14,603 bases of DNA from Bacteroidales bacterium (GTDB lineage: Bacteria > Bacteroidota > Bacteroidia > Bacteroidales > Bacteroidaceae), in contig SFIS01000062.1 of NCBI GenBank assembly GCA_004555245.1, positions 1 to 14,603 of the forward strand, given 5' to 3'. Below the pieces are notes generated by a model. The model had not been told where the DNA came from. It made no database searches and saw nothing but the letters and a program-made list of their open reading frames with translations. Within the stretch, counting starts at the first letter, position 1. Each line of letters begins with the position of its first letter. This document shows positions 14,510 through 14,603 of this stretch, piece by piece. The translations under genes and the position numbers were made by a program.

Positions 14510-14551
14510 GTAGGTGTGCAAAATTATTTATATAATCCTTGCACCGCCTAC
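14510..14551. repeat. inverted repeat around an orphan -7 box
   Basis: GTAGGTGTGCAA (14510-14521) is nearly the reverse complement of TTGCACCGCCTAC (14539-14551), with a one-base gap and one mismatch. Between and overlapping them, minus-strand TAATTTTG (14519-14526) matches TAnnTTTG and continues as CAC. Transcription from it would run left into 14500-14000, where no convincing gene is seen. The rest of 14289-14603 shows nothing I can assign. Confidence 0.45.
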
Positions 14552-14603
14552 TGCGCATTATCAGCAAGTGACAACAGTCGAGTAGGATTCACTACACTCC
14601 TTT

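Noticed and set aside
14320..14535. 71-residue plus-strand frame near the right end
   Set aside because: Cys- and Arg-rich with RRRRR, no ribosome-binding site, crosses an inverted repeat, and does not resemble any family I know.
13388..14603. tRNA gene or integrase attachment site next to the recombinase
   Set aside because: I saw no cloverleaf, no CCA-type 3' end and no direct-repeat att pair; the repeats present are better described as palindromes and phased arrays.

Overview
The window looks like a chromosomal piece of a Bacteroidales bacterium, most like Prevotella or a close relative. The evidence is a SusC/SusD pair, a TonB receptor, lipoproteins with a Cys-Ser-Asp surface-export signal, a SpeB-like C10 protease with what looks like a type 9 secretion tail, a Bacteroidetes-style tyrosine recombinase, weak Shine-Dalgarno signals, and Bacteroidetes -7 boxes (TAnnTTTG). 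No species call is possible from sequence reading alone.

Layout. 1-222 is a leader holding a promoter. 223-4041 (+) is a two-gene operon: a TonB-dependent receptor and a secreted phosphatase of the tartrate-resistant acid phosphatase (ACP5) type. 4042-4358 lies between convergent genes and holds unusual phased GACAAC repeats able to form two competing hairpins. 4359-12073 (-) is read right to left: SusC-like transporter, SusD-like lipoprotein, a small surface lipoprotein, a strong terminator at 6070-6097, then the C10 cysteine protease. 12074-12295 is the susC promoter and a long leader. 12296-13387 (-) is a single tyrosine recombinase. 13388-14603 has no convincing gene; it holds a 236-bp palindromic element, a 22-bp phased repeat array, a separated 20-bp repeat pair, and a further inverted repeat around an orphan -7 box.

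How the genes may work together. Receptor plus phosphatase suggests an outer-membrane system that frees and imports a phosphorylated nutrient. SusC/SusD plus a surface lipoprotein beside a secreted protease, with no carbohydrate-active enzyme in view, fits a peptide-uptake locus better than a glycan locus. Both are inferences. No sensor, sigma factor or anti-sigma gene is visible, and neither receptor has an N-terminal STN signalling domain.

The genes belong to known families. The least explained material is noncoding: the palindromic element (13513-13748), the competing-hairpin region (4185-4301) and the 22-bp array (14070-14157). An identical 11-mer, TAATTTTGCAC, occurs four times, three of them upstream of genes.
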